Source of the DNA: Aerococcus christensenii
GTDB lineage: Bacteria; Bacillota; Bacilli; Lactobacillales; Aerococcaceae
Reading direction: 5' to 3'
DNA: 64,000 bases
Assembly (NCBI RefSeq): GCF_001543105.1
Contig: NZ_CP014159.1
Span: forward strand, 744,001-808,000
Below, in pieces: positions 18,044-27,125 of the stretch. The translations under genes and the position numbers were made by a program. Under the pieces are notes generated by a model. That model was not told where the DNA came from. It did not search any database and saw only the letters and a list, made by a program, of their open reading frames with translations. The stretch's first letter is position 1; every line of letters begins with the position of its first letter.

Positions 18044-18960
18044 TTATAAAAGTTGTAAGCCAAGGTCTTCATTAATTATTAAAGCGTCAATAAGATTTCC
18101 TTTAATAGCTGCTTGTATGGCTGTTAATTTGTCAGAAGTTGTAGCAATGCAAATTTTCATAGGTATTTTTTTTAATTGTTCCAATTCGATACCGATAATA
18201 GAATTGTCTAATGGTGATTTTAGTTGGTGCCCGTTTTTATCAAAGAATCTGGACACGATGTCTCCTGCTACAATATTTGTTTTTATATTATTTAATGTAT
18301 TATTTTTATAAAATTCTTTCCATCTAGTAGACTTTTGAATCAATGGGCTCCCTATTCCGAATATAGCAATATCCATTTTTTTCCAATAAGTAAATATTTT
18401 ATTACAAAATGGATCGTCTAATAAAAGCTTTTTAACATTGTCATTATTTGGAAAAGCGGGAGCGTCTAATAGTAAAGAATTTGCATGTAGTGATGAAGCT
18501 ACGTTATAAACAATTGTATTAACGTGAAAAGAACTGTCCACTATTCCAGAAGGACCACCAATTAATGGAATACAAGTGATATTACTAAAACGGGCAGAAG
18601 ATAAGTATTTAGGCAAAAGAGCCATAGCTCTCCCCCATGAAAGCCCAACTATCATGTTATCGTGAAGAATAGAAGAAAATAAGTGATTTACTTCTTTATA
18701 TGAGGCTTGTTTATCAGATTCATCTATAAAAACAACATATTTTAAATTATATTTATTTTTTATTAAATTTTTAAGTCCTTATTTGAGTCGTTTTTGTAAT
18801 TTATTTTGATTTCTACAATTTTTTTTTCTCTTGCCATACTTAATAATCTACTTATTGTTGAACGGTGAATATGAAGCTCTTTAGAAATTTGGGACTGTGT
18901 CAATCCGTTCAAGTAGTACAGTTCAGAAATTTTTATTAACAAATTTGTATCGACGGTCAT
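18044..18960 (-). pseudogene. sorR: SorC-family sorbose regulator, single-base frameshift
   Basis: N-terminal HTH (residues 1-50, LYYLNGLTQSQISKELHIHR) starts at ATG 18960 behind AAAGGAG. The sugar-binding domain follows (NMIVGLSWGRAMALLP, then IFGIGSP). The two halves are in different frames, joined at the T run 18768-18772; one extra base there restores a continuous protein of about 305 residues through NKYNLKYVVFIDESD. Divergent from the sorbose PTS genes, exactly where SorR/SorC sits in known sor operons. Either a real recent frameshift, which would unset regulation, or a homopolymer sequencing error. Confidence 0.82.
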
Positions 18961-18983
18961 AAAAAACTCCTTTAACCATTTTG

Positions 18984-18995
18984 TCACAAATGTGC
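18984..18995. promoter_or_regulatory. Candidate SorR operator 1
   Basis: TCACAAATGTGC, an imperfect palindrome between sorR and sorA. It is a near copy of the perfect palindrome exactly 100 bases downstream. Confidence 0.5.
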
Positions 18996-18999
18996 AATT

Positions 19000-19014
19000 T
19001 TGAAAGCGGTGCCA
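19000..19014 (+). promoter_or_regulatory. Candidate cre site of the sorbose operon
   Basis: TTGAAAGCGGTGCCA matches 13 of 15 positions of the CcpA cre consensus. It lies just upstream of the likely sorA -35. Confidence 0.5.
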
Positions 19015-19022
19015 TAATAGCA

Positions 19023-19051
19023 TTGACAACAATGAAACGAGATACTAAACT
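19023..19051 (+). promoter_or_regulatory. Likely promoter of the sorbose operon
   Basis: Perfect -35 TTGACA (19023-19028), 17-bp spacer, weaker -10 TAAACT (19046-19051). It lies between the two operator-like palindromes. Confidence 0.5.
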
Positions 19052-19083
19052 ATCAAGTGAAGGAAGTAACTAAATCAATTGTA

Positions 19084-19095
19084 TCACATATGTGA
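19084..19095. promoter_or_regulatory. Candidate SorR operator 2
   Basis: TCACATATGTGA, a perfect 12-base palindrome ending 17 bases before the sorA start codon. Confidence 0.55.
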
Positions 19096-19112
19096 CGAAA
19101 GGGGGGTGTATT

Positions 19113-19544
19113 TTGTTTAACATTATATTAATGGGACACGGAGAATTAGGAATAACAATGAAAAAATCTGCTGAAATGATTGTTGGAAAGCAAAAAGCAG
19201 TTAAAACAATACCTTTTTATGAAGGAGAGGGGATAGAGACTCTAGAAGAAAAAATAGAAAAAGCAAATAATAATAAAGAAAATGATTTATTAATAGTGTG
19301 TGATTTATACGGAGGGACTCCATTTAATTCTGCATGTTCGTATTGTTTAAAACATAAAGATCAAAATATTATAATTTTGTCCGGTATGTCATTACCTATG
19401 GTTATTCAAATTTTATTAGGAAATAATTCAAAGTCAATTATTGATGTTATTAACGATATTGAAAAAGACAAGCAATTATATATAAAAACATATATGTGGA
19501 AAGTAGAAAAAACGTTAAACAATTCTGAAGGGGATGATTTATAA
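19113..19544 (+). CDS. sorA: Sorbose-type PTS EIIA component
   Basis: EIIA of the mannose/sorbose PTS family, 143 residues from TTG 19113, which has GGGGGG 9 bases upstream. A GTG start at 19092 would overlap that site. The phosphorylated histidine is H9 in LMGHGELG; CDLYGGTPFNSA near residue 70 is the family signature. First gene of the sorbose operon; it abuts sorB. Naming follows the Lactobacillus casei scheme. Confidence 0.85.
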   Translation: MFNIILMGHGELGITMKKSAEMIVGKQKAVKTIPFYEGEGIETLEEKIEKANNNKENDLLIVCDLYGGTPFNSACSYCLKHKDQNIIILSGMSLPMVIQILLGNNSKSIIDVINDIEKDKQLYIKTYMWKVEKTLNNSEGDDL

Positions 19545-20045
19545 ATGGAAATACGACTTGCTCGAATAGATGATAGGTTAATTCATGGTCAAGTGGCTTT
19601 AGTATGGTCTAAAGAATCAGGAGCCAATAGGATTATAGTTATAAGTGATAAAGTGGCTAATGATGAAATACGATCAACGTTAGTTAAACAGGCGGCTCCT
19701 CCAGGAATAAAAGTAAATGTTGTTAGTGTAGAAAAAGCAGGTAGAGTATTTAAAAATCCAAAGTATGAGTCAGAAAAAGTGTTCTTATTGTTTGAAAACC
19801 CAGAAGATGTTGTTAGATCGATTAAAGAGGGGATTGATATAACCATATTAAATGTTGGAGGGATGCAGTATAAAGATGGAAAACTTCGTGTAAGTAAAGC
19901 GGTATTTGTCAATCATGACGATATAAAAAATTTTGATATTTTGCATGAACAAGGTGTTACATTAGATGGAAGAGTAGTAGCTAGTGACCCTAAGTTAGAT
20001 TTTTATGATGAATTAACTAAAATAAAAATTAGAGAGGAAATTTGA
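19545..20045 (+). CDS. sorB: Sorbose-type PTS EIIB component
   Basis: A 166-residue EIIB with the phosphorylated histidine H14 in RIDDRLIHGQVA. It passes phosphate from EIIA to the incoming ketose. It starts directly after the sorA stop and its stop overlaps the region of the sorC start, so translation is coupled. Complete and intact, unlike the EIIB fragment at 15690. Confidence 0.87.
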   Translation: MEIRLARIDDRLIHGQVALVWSKESGANRIIVISDKVANDEIRSTLVKQAAPPGIKVNVVSVEKAGRVFKNPKYESEKVFLLFENPEDVVRSIKEGIDITILNVGGMQYKDGKLRVSKAVFVNHDDIKNFDILHEQGVTLDGRVVASDPKLDFYDELTKIKIREEI

Positions 20046-20047
20046 AC

Positions 20048-20845
20048 ATGGAAGTATCGATGACGCAATTAATTTTACTGTTTATATTTTCTTGTATTTC
20101 TGGTGCAGGTAGCGTTTTGGATGAATTTCAAACGCACAGACCTTTAATCGCTTGTACAGTAGTCGGATTGATTTTAGGTGACATAACGACGGGAATAATT
20201 TTAGGAGGAACGTTAGAGTTAATTGCTCTTGGTTGGATGAATATTGGTGCTGCTCAATCTCCTGATCCCGCTTTAGCTAGCATCATATCAACAATATTAG
20301 TTATTTTAGGAAAACAAAGCATTGAATCAGGAATAGCTATTGCTCTTCCGGTAGCAGCTGCTGGACAAGTATTAACGGTGTTAGCCCGTTCTATAACTAT
20401 AGTTTTCCAACACGCAGCAGATAAAGCAGCTGAAAATGCGGATTTTACAAAAATAAAATTTCTACATTTTTCTGCATTGATTGTTCAAGCTTTGAGGGTA
20501 GCTATTCCTGCAACACTTGTTGCTAAATATATTAGTACAGATGTAGTTACAAATTTATTAGACTCTATTCCAGATGTTATAACAGGAGGGTTAACAGTAG
20601 CTGGAGGGTTCATTGTTGTAGTTGGATACGCTATGATTTTAAATATGATGAGTGTTAATTATTTAATGCCGTTTTTCTTCTTAGGATTTGTACTAAGCGC
20701 ATATCTAAAATTTAGTTTATTTTCATATGGAATAATTGGAATAATCCTTGCTGCTATTTATGTTCATTTAAATCCTAGATATTTGAATTATTCAAATGTA
20801 ACAAATAAACAACTAACAGAAAATGACGATGAGTTGGAAGATTAG
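20048..20845 (+). CDS. sorC: Sorbose-type PTS EIIC component
   Basis: Membrane permease of the mannose/sorbose family, 265 residues from ATG 20048 (a TTG at 20042 lies too near the GAGAGGAAA site). Family motifs GGTLELIALGWMNIGAAQSP near residue 55 and PVAAAGQVL near 100 are clear, with about seven or eight hydrophobic segments. It works with SorD to form the channel. Confidence 0.87.
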   Translation: MEVSMTQLILLFIFSCISGAGSVLDEFQTHRPLIACTVVGLILGDITTGIILGGTLELIALGWMNIGAAQSPDPALASIISTILVILGKQSIESGIAIALPVAAAGQVLTVLARSITIVFQHAADKAAENADFTKIKFLHFSALIVQALRVAIPATLVAKYISTDVVTNLLDSIPDVITGGLTVAGGFIVVVGYAMILNMMSVNYLMPFFFLGFVLSAYLKFSLFSYGIIGIILAAIYVHLNPRYLNYSNVTNKQLTENDDELED

Positions 20846-20861
20846 TAAGGGAGAACTGATT

Positions 20862-21710
20862 ATGGCTAATAATAATATAAAAGATAATCACACTATTACC
20901 AAAAAAGACTTATTTGAAACTTTTGTTTATTCAAACTTTCAACAAGCTTCATTTAACTATGAAAGAATTCATGCGTTGGCTTTTTGTGTAGATATGATAC
21001 CTACTATTAAGCGAGTATATAAAACTAAAGAAGAACAAGTTAAAGCTTTAAAACGACATTTACCATTTTTTAATGTTACTCCAGGGCTGGTAGGGCCTGT
21101 TATAGGGGTTACTATGGCTTTAGAAGAAGCGAGAGCCCAAAATAAAAATGTTGATGAGCAGACTATAAATAGTTTAAAAATAGGATTAATGGGGCCTTTA
21201 TGTGGGGTTGGAGATCCACTAATGTGGGGTACTTTGAGACCTATTACAGCAGCGTTAGGGGCTTCCATTGCACTATCAGGAAGTGTCTTAGGACCTCTTA
21301 TGTTCTTTGTTTCTTTTAATGCAGTTAGATTAGCTTTAAAGTGGTATGGATTAGTATATGGCTTTAAACAAGGGATAAATATAGTTAAAGAATTATCTGG
21401 TAATTTCTTACAAAAACTAACTGAAGGGGCATCTATATTAGGGTTATTTGTTATGGGGGTATTAGTTAATTCTTGGGCAAAGATAAATATTCCAATAGTA
21501 GTTTCTAAAACAACAAATCCTACTACAGGACAAGAAGTTATAACTACTATTCAAAATATATTAGACTCTTTAATCCCTGGATTACTTCCTTTAGGATTAA
21601 CCTTTTTAATGATGTATTTATTAAAGAAGAAAGTGAATCCTACATTACTTATCTTTTCTTTATTCGGAATTGGAATTTTAGGGTATTGGTTGGGATTTTT
21701 AGGAAAATAG
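20862..21710 (+). CDS. sorD: Sorbose-type PTS EIID component
   Basis: A 282-residue EIID. The N-terminal soluble part holds FNYERIHALAFCVDMIPTIK and FFNVTPGLVGPVIGVTMALE; GLMGPLCGVGDPLMWGTLRP near residue 108 is the EIID signature. C-terminal hydrophobic segments follow. The ATG at 20862 has AAGGGAG upstream; an earlier in-frame start at 20823 lies inside sorC and is unlikely. Confidence 0.87.
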   Translation: MANNNIKDNHTITKKDLFETFVYSNFQQASFNYERIHALAFCVDMIPTIKRVYKTKEEQVKALKRHLPFFNVTPGLVGPVIGVTMALEEARAQNKNVDEQTINSLKIGLMGPLCGVGDPLMWGTLRPITAALGASIALSGSVLGPLMFFVSFNAVRLALKWYGLVYGFKQGINIVKELSGNFLQKLTEGASILGLFVMGVLVNSWAKINIPIVVSKTTNPTTGQEVITTIQNILDSLIPGLLPLGLTFLMMYLLKKKVNPTLLIFSLFGIGILGYWLGFLGK

Positions 21711-21722
21711 GTGTAATGAGTT

Positions 21723-22949
21723 ATGAAAACAAAGGCAGTTAGGTTATATGGGAAAAATGATTTAAGACTAGAAGAAATTGAACTCTCTGTTATAAATGAG
21801 TCTGAAATCCTTGTTTCAGTTATTACAGATAGTATATGTATGAGCTCTTGGAAATTAGTTCAAAAAGGAGAAGAACATAAAAAAGCTCCTGATGATTTAA
21901 AAAATAATCCTATATTAATAGGTCATGAATTTTGTGGAAAAATTCTTGAAGTGGGTAATAAATGGAAAGATAAATATAAAGTAGGCGACAAATATATTAT
22001 TCAAGCCAATCTTCAGTTGAAAGATCGTCCTGATTGCCCAGGTTATTCTTATGCTTATACAGGTGGAGATACTCAATACGCTATTTTATCAGAAGACGTA
22101 ATGAATCAGGATTGTTTATTAATTTATAGAGGAGATAGCTATTTTAAAGGCTCGTTAGTAGAACCGTTGTCTACCGTTATTCGAGCATTTAAAACTAACT
22201 ATCATAATAAAGATAATAAATTTGAACATATTATGGGTATTAAAGAAGGAGGAAATTTGTTAATTATTGGAGGAACTGGAGCCATGGGCATGTTGGCTGT
22301 AGATTATGCACTCCATGGACCTGTTAATCCTAAAACAGTTACAGTTACTGGAATTAATCAAGAAATTATAAATAGATTAGAATCGCTTTATACGAGTACC
22401 GAAGACACAAAGTTGAATTATGTTAATGTTAAAGATTGTGAAAATCAAAAAAAGGTGTTAATGGATACGATTGATGGAAAATTTGATGATATTTTCATAA
22501 TGGTAGCTGATTCTAATTTAGTAGAATTAGCTTCGGATATACTAGCACCTAACGGGTGTATTAATTTCTTTGCTGGACCACAAAATAAATCTTTTAAAGC
22601 AACAATTAATTTATATGATATCCACTATTCTAATGCACATTATGTTGGAAATTCTGGAGGAAATGCGCAGGATATGAAAGAAGCTATTTCTTTAATAGAA
22701 AATAGTATTATTAATGTTGAAAATATTGTCACTCATATACTTGGTTTAAATGAAGTAGTGAATGTTACTACAAATTTTCCTAAAATTAAAGGATGGAAAA
22801 AATTAGTGTATACACATAAAAATATACCTTTGACTAAGCTAAGTGATATTAATCAAAAATCAGATCTTTACAATATTCTAAAAAGTAATAACAACTTATG
22901 GAGTAAAGAAGCAGAAAAATATATATTAGAGAATGCTAAAGAAATTTAA
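21723..22949 (+). CDS. sorE: L-sorbose 1-phosphate reductase
   Basis: Zinc/NAD(P)-dependent dehydrogenase of the MDR class, 408 residues, matching SorE in length and motifs: ILIGHEFCGKILEVG near residue 65, the nucleotide-binding GGTGAMGMLAVDYA near 182 and GNSGGNAQDM near 308. It reduces L-sorbose 1-phosphate to D-sorbitol 6-phosphate. It directly follows the PTS genes that would deliver sorbose 1-phosphate, which supports the assignment. AT-rich with many ATA codons, like the PTS genes before it. Confidence 0.82.
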   Translation: MKTKAVRLYGKNDLRLEEIELSVINESEILVSVITDSICMSSWKLVQKGEEHKKAPDDLKNNPILIGHEFCGKILEVGNKWKDKYKVGDKYIIQANLQLKDRPDCPGYSYAYTGGDTQYAILSEDVMNQDCLLIYRGDSYFKGSLVEPLSTVIRAFKTNYHNKDNKFEHIMGIKEGGNLLIIGGTGAMGMLAVDYALHGPVNPKTVTVTGINQEIINRLESLYTSTEDTKLNYVNVKDCENQKKVLMDTIDGKFDDIFIMVADSNLVELASDILAPNGCINFFAGPQNKSFKATINLYDIHYSNAHYVGNSGGNAQDMKEAISLIENSIINVENIVTHILGLNEVVNVTTNFPKIKGWKKLVYTHKNIPLTKLSDINQKSDLYNILKSNNNLWSKEAEKYILENAKEI

Positions 22950-22965
22950 AAGGTGGATTTTAATT

Positions 22966-23766
22966 ATGGAAGATTGGTTAGGTATTAAGGACCGTGTAGT
23001 CATTGTCACAGGTGCATCATCAGGAATCGGAGCTTCTGTTGTCCAAGAATTGTTGGATGATGGTTGCCGAGTAGCAAATTTTGATATTAAAGATAACGGA
23101 CTTGTTCATGAAAATTATCTTTTCCTTCAAACCGATGTTTCTTCACGCGAAAATGTTGAAGCTTCTGTTCAAAAAGTAGTAGATAAATGGGAAAGTGTAG
23201 ATGCCTTAGTCAATAATGCTGGTATTAATGTTCCTCGCTTATTAGTTGATCCTAAAGATCCTAAAGGGAAATATGAATTAGCTGATGACATCTTTGATAA
23301 AATGGTAGCTATTAATCAGAAGGGCGTATTCCTTCTTGCTCAAACTGTTGCTCGTATTTTAGTGAATAAACGCCAAGGGGTTATCATCAATATGTGCTCA
23401 GAATCTGGTCTTGAAGGTTCTGAAGGGCAAAGTCCTTACGCAGGGTCAAAAGCTGCCGTTTATTCTTATACCCGCTCTTGGGCAAAAGAACTTGGCAAGC
23501 ATAACGTTCGTGTAGTAGGTGTTGCCCCTGGGATTTTAGAAGAAACCGGCTTGCGAACCCTTGCGTATGAAGAAGCGCTTTCCTACACACGTGGAAAAAC
23601 AGTGGAACAATTACGAGCAGGCTACGCAAGTACTACCACTACCCCTCTTGGTCGAAGCGGAAAATTAACAGAAGTCAGTGATTTAGTGGCTTACCTAGTT
23701 TCCGATCGGTCAAGTTATATTACTGGAACGACTATTAATATTGCTGGAGGGAAAACTAGAGGATAA
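22966..23766 (+). CDS. sorF: Sorbitol 6-phosphate 2-dehydrogenase (SDR family)
   Basis: A 266-residue short-chain dehydrogenase. The Rossmann motif TGASSGIG is near residue 14, NNAG near 80, the catalytic serine in MCSESG near 144, and YAGSK near 159. It oxidises D-sorbitol 6-phosphate to fructose 6-phosphate, completing the sorbose route. ATG 22966 has AAAAGGTGG upstream; the in-frame ATG-like start at 22933 lies inside sorE. Its codon use is clearly less AT-rich than sorA-sorE, suggesting a separate origin. Confidence 0.85.
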   Translation: MEDWLGIKDRVVIVTGASSGIGASVVQELLDDGCRVANFDIKDNGLVHENYLFLQTDVSSRENVEASVQKVVDKWESVDALVNNAGINVPRLLVDPKDPKGKYELADDIFDKMVAINQKGVFLLAQTVARILVNKRQGVIINMCSESGLEGSEGQSPYAGSKAAVYSYTRSWAKELGKHNVRVVGVAPGILEETGLRTLAYEEALSYTRGKTVEQLRAGYASTTTTPLGRSGKLTEVSDLVAYLVSDRSSYITGTTINIAGGKTRG

Positions 23767-23884
23767 ATCTAAAAGTTTTGTTCTATAATAACTTCAGTTT
23801 TGTGATTCATATAGTCTCCAATGTATGTTGACGCATGAATAAATAAAACGACATTAAAATATATTTTTAATATACTATATAATT

Positions 23885-23935
23885 AAAGCAGTTTTCTTTG
23901 AATATCTTTAATAAAGAAAACTGCTGTTTATTTTA
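23885..23935. terminator. Bidirectional terminator between sorF and fbp
   Basis: A perfect 13-bp stem (23887-23899 with 23913-23925), followed by GTTTATTTT on the plus side and an A/T-rich stretch on the other. It serves the convergent sorF and fbp genes. Confidence 0.75.
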
Positions 23936-24001
23936 AAATATGAATTTTTATATTATAAAGGTATATAGAGAATATTGCCCGATTGTACAGAAACTAAAAC
24001 C

Positions 24002-25972
24002 TTACTGTTCACTAATTTCTCCAGACTCATAAGCGGCAATAAGAGCTTTGAGTTCTTGGACTTGGTGAGCGAGAAGATAACCGTTGTCAGTATCTCGAAC
24101 GTATAAACGATCAACTTCTTTATCGACAATTCGTCGTGTGGATTCTATATCCGTTTCATTCGCAATAGCGGCAGCTTTCCCTTCGAAAGGATGGTGGGCA
24201 ATGAGCTGCATCCCATAAGAATTGTAAAGGAGGGTAAATCCCCCAAGTCCTGTAGTTGATTGGTAAGCTTTGGCGAATCCTCCATCAATCACGATCATTT
24301 TACCATTGGCTTTGATAGCGTCTTCCCCTTCTTTGGCTTTAATTGGGGTATGCCCATTGATGATGTGACCTTTTTCGGGATCAATATGGAATTCCTTTAA
24401 GACCTTATTAATGAATTCTTCATTTTCACGCCATTTATAATAAACATTTTTATGTTCTTTATGAGTAGCTTTATCGGCGATGTAATAGCGTTCAAAAGTT
24501 GTCATTTGTTTTTTGCCAAAGAGAGCAGATCCTTCTCCTTGCCAGAGATACCAGCAGTAATCGAGATCAGGATTTTCGCTTTCTTTAGGGCCACGGTTGG
24601 CATACATACGTCGAACAACTTGATCGAATTTATCAAGAAGTGCTTGACCGGATAAGGTTTCTCCGTCAATGGAAGCTGCCATAAAGGAGCCGTTCGGATT
24701 CATCGGAATACAGCCATGGAACATGAGATTGTTATTATAAATTCTGTACATAGATCCTTTATTCAATAAGAAGTTCATATGATTTTGTAATCGGTCACTT
24801 AATAAAAAGGCGGTTTGCAAATCATTCATGACTTGTTCTTCTTCTTTAGTGAGCTTATACGGATCTTTAGGATCAACAGTAGGAAAAGTCTTGTTTTCGA
24901 GTGGATAGTTTTTTCCGTTAAGGGTAATGGTTCCTTTTTCGTAATTAATTTTGTCCAGTAAAAGTCGGTTATCACATCCAAATTCTGGGTGCCGCTTAAT
25001 CACTTGGGCTTCGAGTTTGAACTGGATGATGGCAATGGCTTGTTGGAGTTTTGCCAATTGATCGATTTCATCTTGAGGATAGGTACAATCTTTAGGAAGT
25101 TTAGGATAGAAGCCTTTTAGACTAGCTGGATCACTGCTGTAAGTTTGTTGGGCAAAGTGAATAAAGGAACGTAGTGGAATCCCGTAGCAGTGTTCTACAA
25201 CGCTTAGGTTATCATAGCGGGCTTGGATTCTAAGAACGTTAGCGATTAAAACTTTTGAGCCGGACGCAGCTCCCATCCAGATCATATCGTGATTGCCCCA
25301 TTCGATATCGAGGGCTTTCTTTTTCATTAGCAAGTTGATAATACGATCGGGAGCAGGACCTCTATCATAGATGTCCCCAAGAATATGAAGTCGGTCGACA
25401 ACAAGCTCCCGAATGAGTTCTGATAAACGAGTAATCAGTTTAGGAGCTTCTCCAAGTGAAATAACGGTTTGGATGATGGAACGATAGTAGTTTTCTTTGT
25501 TAGTAAGGATAGAATCTTTAAAAATTAATTCATCCATAATGTAAGCCATGTCTTCCTTCATCGCTTTTCTAACTTTGGAACGGGTATATTTAGAAACCAC
25601 GAATTGAGTGAGTTCGATTAAGCGCGTGATGGTTAATGTATAGAACTCTTCGACTTCTTGAGTGGTTTTCATAGGTTTTGTCAAAGCAGCAATCTTTTCT
25701 TCAGGATAATAGATAATGGTCGCTAATTGATTTTGTCGATTTTGACTCAGACGTTCATTGAAAATTTCATGAATTTTTTCTTTGATATTTCCAGAACCGT
25801 TTCGCATGACATGGTTGACAGCGTCGTATTCACCGTGGAGGTCTGTCATAAAGTGTTCAGTGCCTTTTGGAAGAGCCATGATGGCTTCAAGATTAATAAT
25901 TTCTGTTGTAGCTTGGGCCTTTGTGGGGAACTTTTCTGAAAGTAGAGCGAGAAAATCGCGACTATAGGTCAT
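24002..25972 (-). CDS. fbp: Fructose-1,6-bisphosphatase class III
   Basis: Firmicute-type FBPase (656 residues) of gluconeogenesis, a metallophosphoesterase fold. Motifs: MTDLHGEYDAV near residue 42, LGDIYDRGPAPDRII near 188, EWGNHDMIWMGA near 217, and INGHTPI near 550. The ATG at 25972 follows AAGGAGG at a spacing of 8. The longer frame to 26005 covers the ribosome site and is rejected. With ppdK nearby the strain has gluconeogenic potential. Confidence 0.93.
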   Translation of the reverse strand: MTYSRDFLALLSEKFPTKAQATTEIINLEAIMALPKGTEHFMTDLHGEYDAVNHVMRNGSGNIKEKIHEIFNERLSQNRQNQLATIIYYPEEKIAALTKPMKTTQEVEEFYTLTITRLIELTQFVVSKYTRSKVRKAMKEDMAYIMDELIFKDSILTNKENYYRSIIQTVISLGEAPKLITRLSELIRELVVDRLHILGDIYDRGPAPDRIINLLMKKKALDIEWGNHDMIWMGAASGSKVLIANVLRIQARYDNLSVVEHCYGIPLRSFIHFAQQTYSSDPASLKGFYPKLPKDCTYPQDEIDQLAKLQQAIAIIQFKLEAQVIKRHPEFGCDNRLLLDKINYEKGTITLNGKNYPLENKTFPTVDPKDPYKLTKEEEQVMNDLQTAFLLSDRLQNHMNFLLNKGSMYRIYNNNLMFHGCIPMNPNGSFMAASIDGETLSGQALLDKFDQVVRRMYANRGPKESENPDLDYCWYLWQGEGSALFGKKQMTTFERYYIADKATHKEHKNVYYKWRENEEFINKVLKEFHIDPEKGHIINGHTPIKAKEGEDAIKANGKMIVIDGGFAKAYQSTTGLGGFTLLYNSYGMQLIAHHPFEGKAAAIANETDIESTRRIVDKEVDRLYVRDTDNGYLLAHQVQELKALIAAYESGEISEQ

Positions 25973-26013
25973 AACATTTTCCTCCTTAAAATAAGTAAAT
26001 AGCAAGTGAGTAA

Positions 26014-26043
26014 GGCTTACACTTGATTTGTTATGTGTAAGCC
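26014..26043 (-). other. Hairpin in the fbp leader
   Basis: A nine-base stem (26014-26022 with 26035-26043) on the minus strand, about 40 bases upstream of the fbp start codon. No T run follows. A leader stem of unknown role. The rest of the gap up to 26277 shows no gene. Confidence 0.4.
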
Positions 26044-26196
26044 CTTTCCATACCGCCCTTAGTGTACCTTATTTTAGCAAATTTTTTCCTTAAAGCGAAA
26101 GACTTTAAGACTTTTTTAGAATTATCTTGAAAAATACAAGTAGTTTTTACTTTAATGAATAGAAGGATGAAAAGAATATCAAATTTGCTTTATCTT

Positions 26197-26205
26197 TGAT
26201 ATACT
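26197..26205 (+). promoter_or_regulatory. Possible extended -10 promoter of the ApbE operon
   Basis: TGATATACT forms an extended -10 about 75 bases before the first gene of the six-gene operon. No good -35 is seen. Confidence 0.35.
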
Positions 26206-26277
26206 AAAGACATGTATACGTTCTCAATTGGGAATGAAGAGAGAAAGTCAAAGAACCTTTAGAAAGAGGTAGTCACT

Positions 26278-27096
26278 GTGAAACGATGGATAAAGATAGT
26301 AGGCATAGGGCTTGTGATGAGCCTCTTACATCTCTTCCTTTTTAGAATGTTTAAAAGTCCATCTGTTCAAGGCTATTTATTGCCTAGCCGATGGATTCAG
26401 ACTGGCTCGTACGATAAGGTGGCTTTTGGGATAGGCTGGATAGGTTTTACGGGCATGACGGCAGGCTATGAGTGGTTGGATTTAAGAATGCCTTGGAAAA
26501 AAACAGGTAAAACTGTGGCGTATGTTGCATGCGAATGGATGCTTTGGTGTTTATACGCTTGTGAACCCCTCCCTCATCGATTGCCTATCGATAGTTTATT
26601 AGAAGTGTTGAAAACGCTATTATTATTTATTACTCAAGGGGTAGGTATTGTACTTCTTTTAGCGAGAGAAGGTAAAGATTATCAACGTAAGCCTTTTATT
26701 TATGGGCGAGCAATTGTGGTATATATGGAAGCCTTAGCTATTTTCAGACTCTTTGCTTATCGGGGGTTAGGTATTTATGGCCTAGATCTTGGAATGACTT
26801 ATCTGAGTTTGATGTGGGCTGTTTTATTGGGAGCGGGAGTTGGACTAGTCTTCTGTTTATTACATCGCTATTTTAAGTATCAAGATAAATGGAAAAAGAC
26901 ACTTGTGATGACGTGGGGAATTTTTGCGCCGGTGGTTGCCACTTTCCATAGCTTATTTGCTCTTATTTTTCAGTTAGCATGGATAGATGTTTTAGGACGA
27001 ATCGGTTTGGATATTTTGGCAGTCTGGCTCGCTACATGGATTATTGTTCAGTGGCAAGTGGATCAATGGATAGGAGCAGATTCTACGGGCCATTAG
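26278..27096 (+). CDS. Integral membrane protein of unknown function
   Basis: A 272-residue very hydrophobic protein with about seven predicted membrane segments. I do not recognise a family. It starts at GTG 26278 with AAAGAGG upstream. It lies 29 bases before apbE and begins a tight co-directional run: membrane protein, ApbE, GH13-like protein, HAD phosphatase, ECF S component, pseudouridine synthase. A membrane partner encoded beside ApbE could be a flavinylation target or redox component, but no FMN-binding motif (S/T-G-A-T/S type) was found in it. Confidence 0.6.
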   Translation: MKRWIKIVGIGLVMSLLHLFLFRMFKSPSVQGYLLPSRWIQTGSYDKVAFGIGWIGFTGMTAGYEWLDLRMPWKKTGKTVAYVACEWMLWCLYACEPLPHRLPIDSLLEVLKTLLLFITQGVGIVLLLAREGKDYQRKPFIYGRAIVVYMEALAIFRLFAYRGLGIYGLDLGMTYLSLMWAVLLGAGVGLVFCLLHRYFKYQDKWKKTLVMTWGIFAPVVATFHSLFALIFQLAWIDVLGRIGLDILAVWLATWIIVQWQVDQWIGADSTGH

Positions 27097-27125
27097 AGAA
27101 GTTAAAGGTGTAGAGAAGGTGAAAG

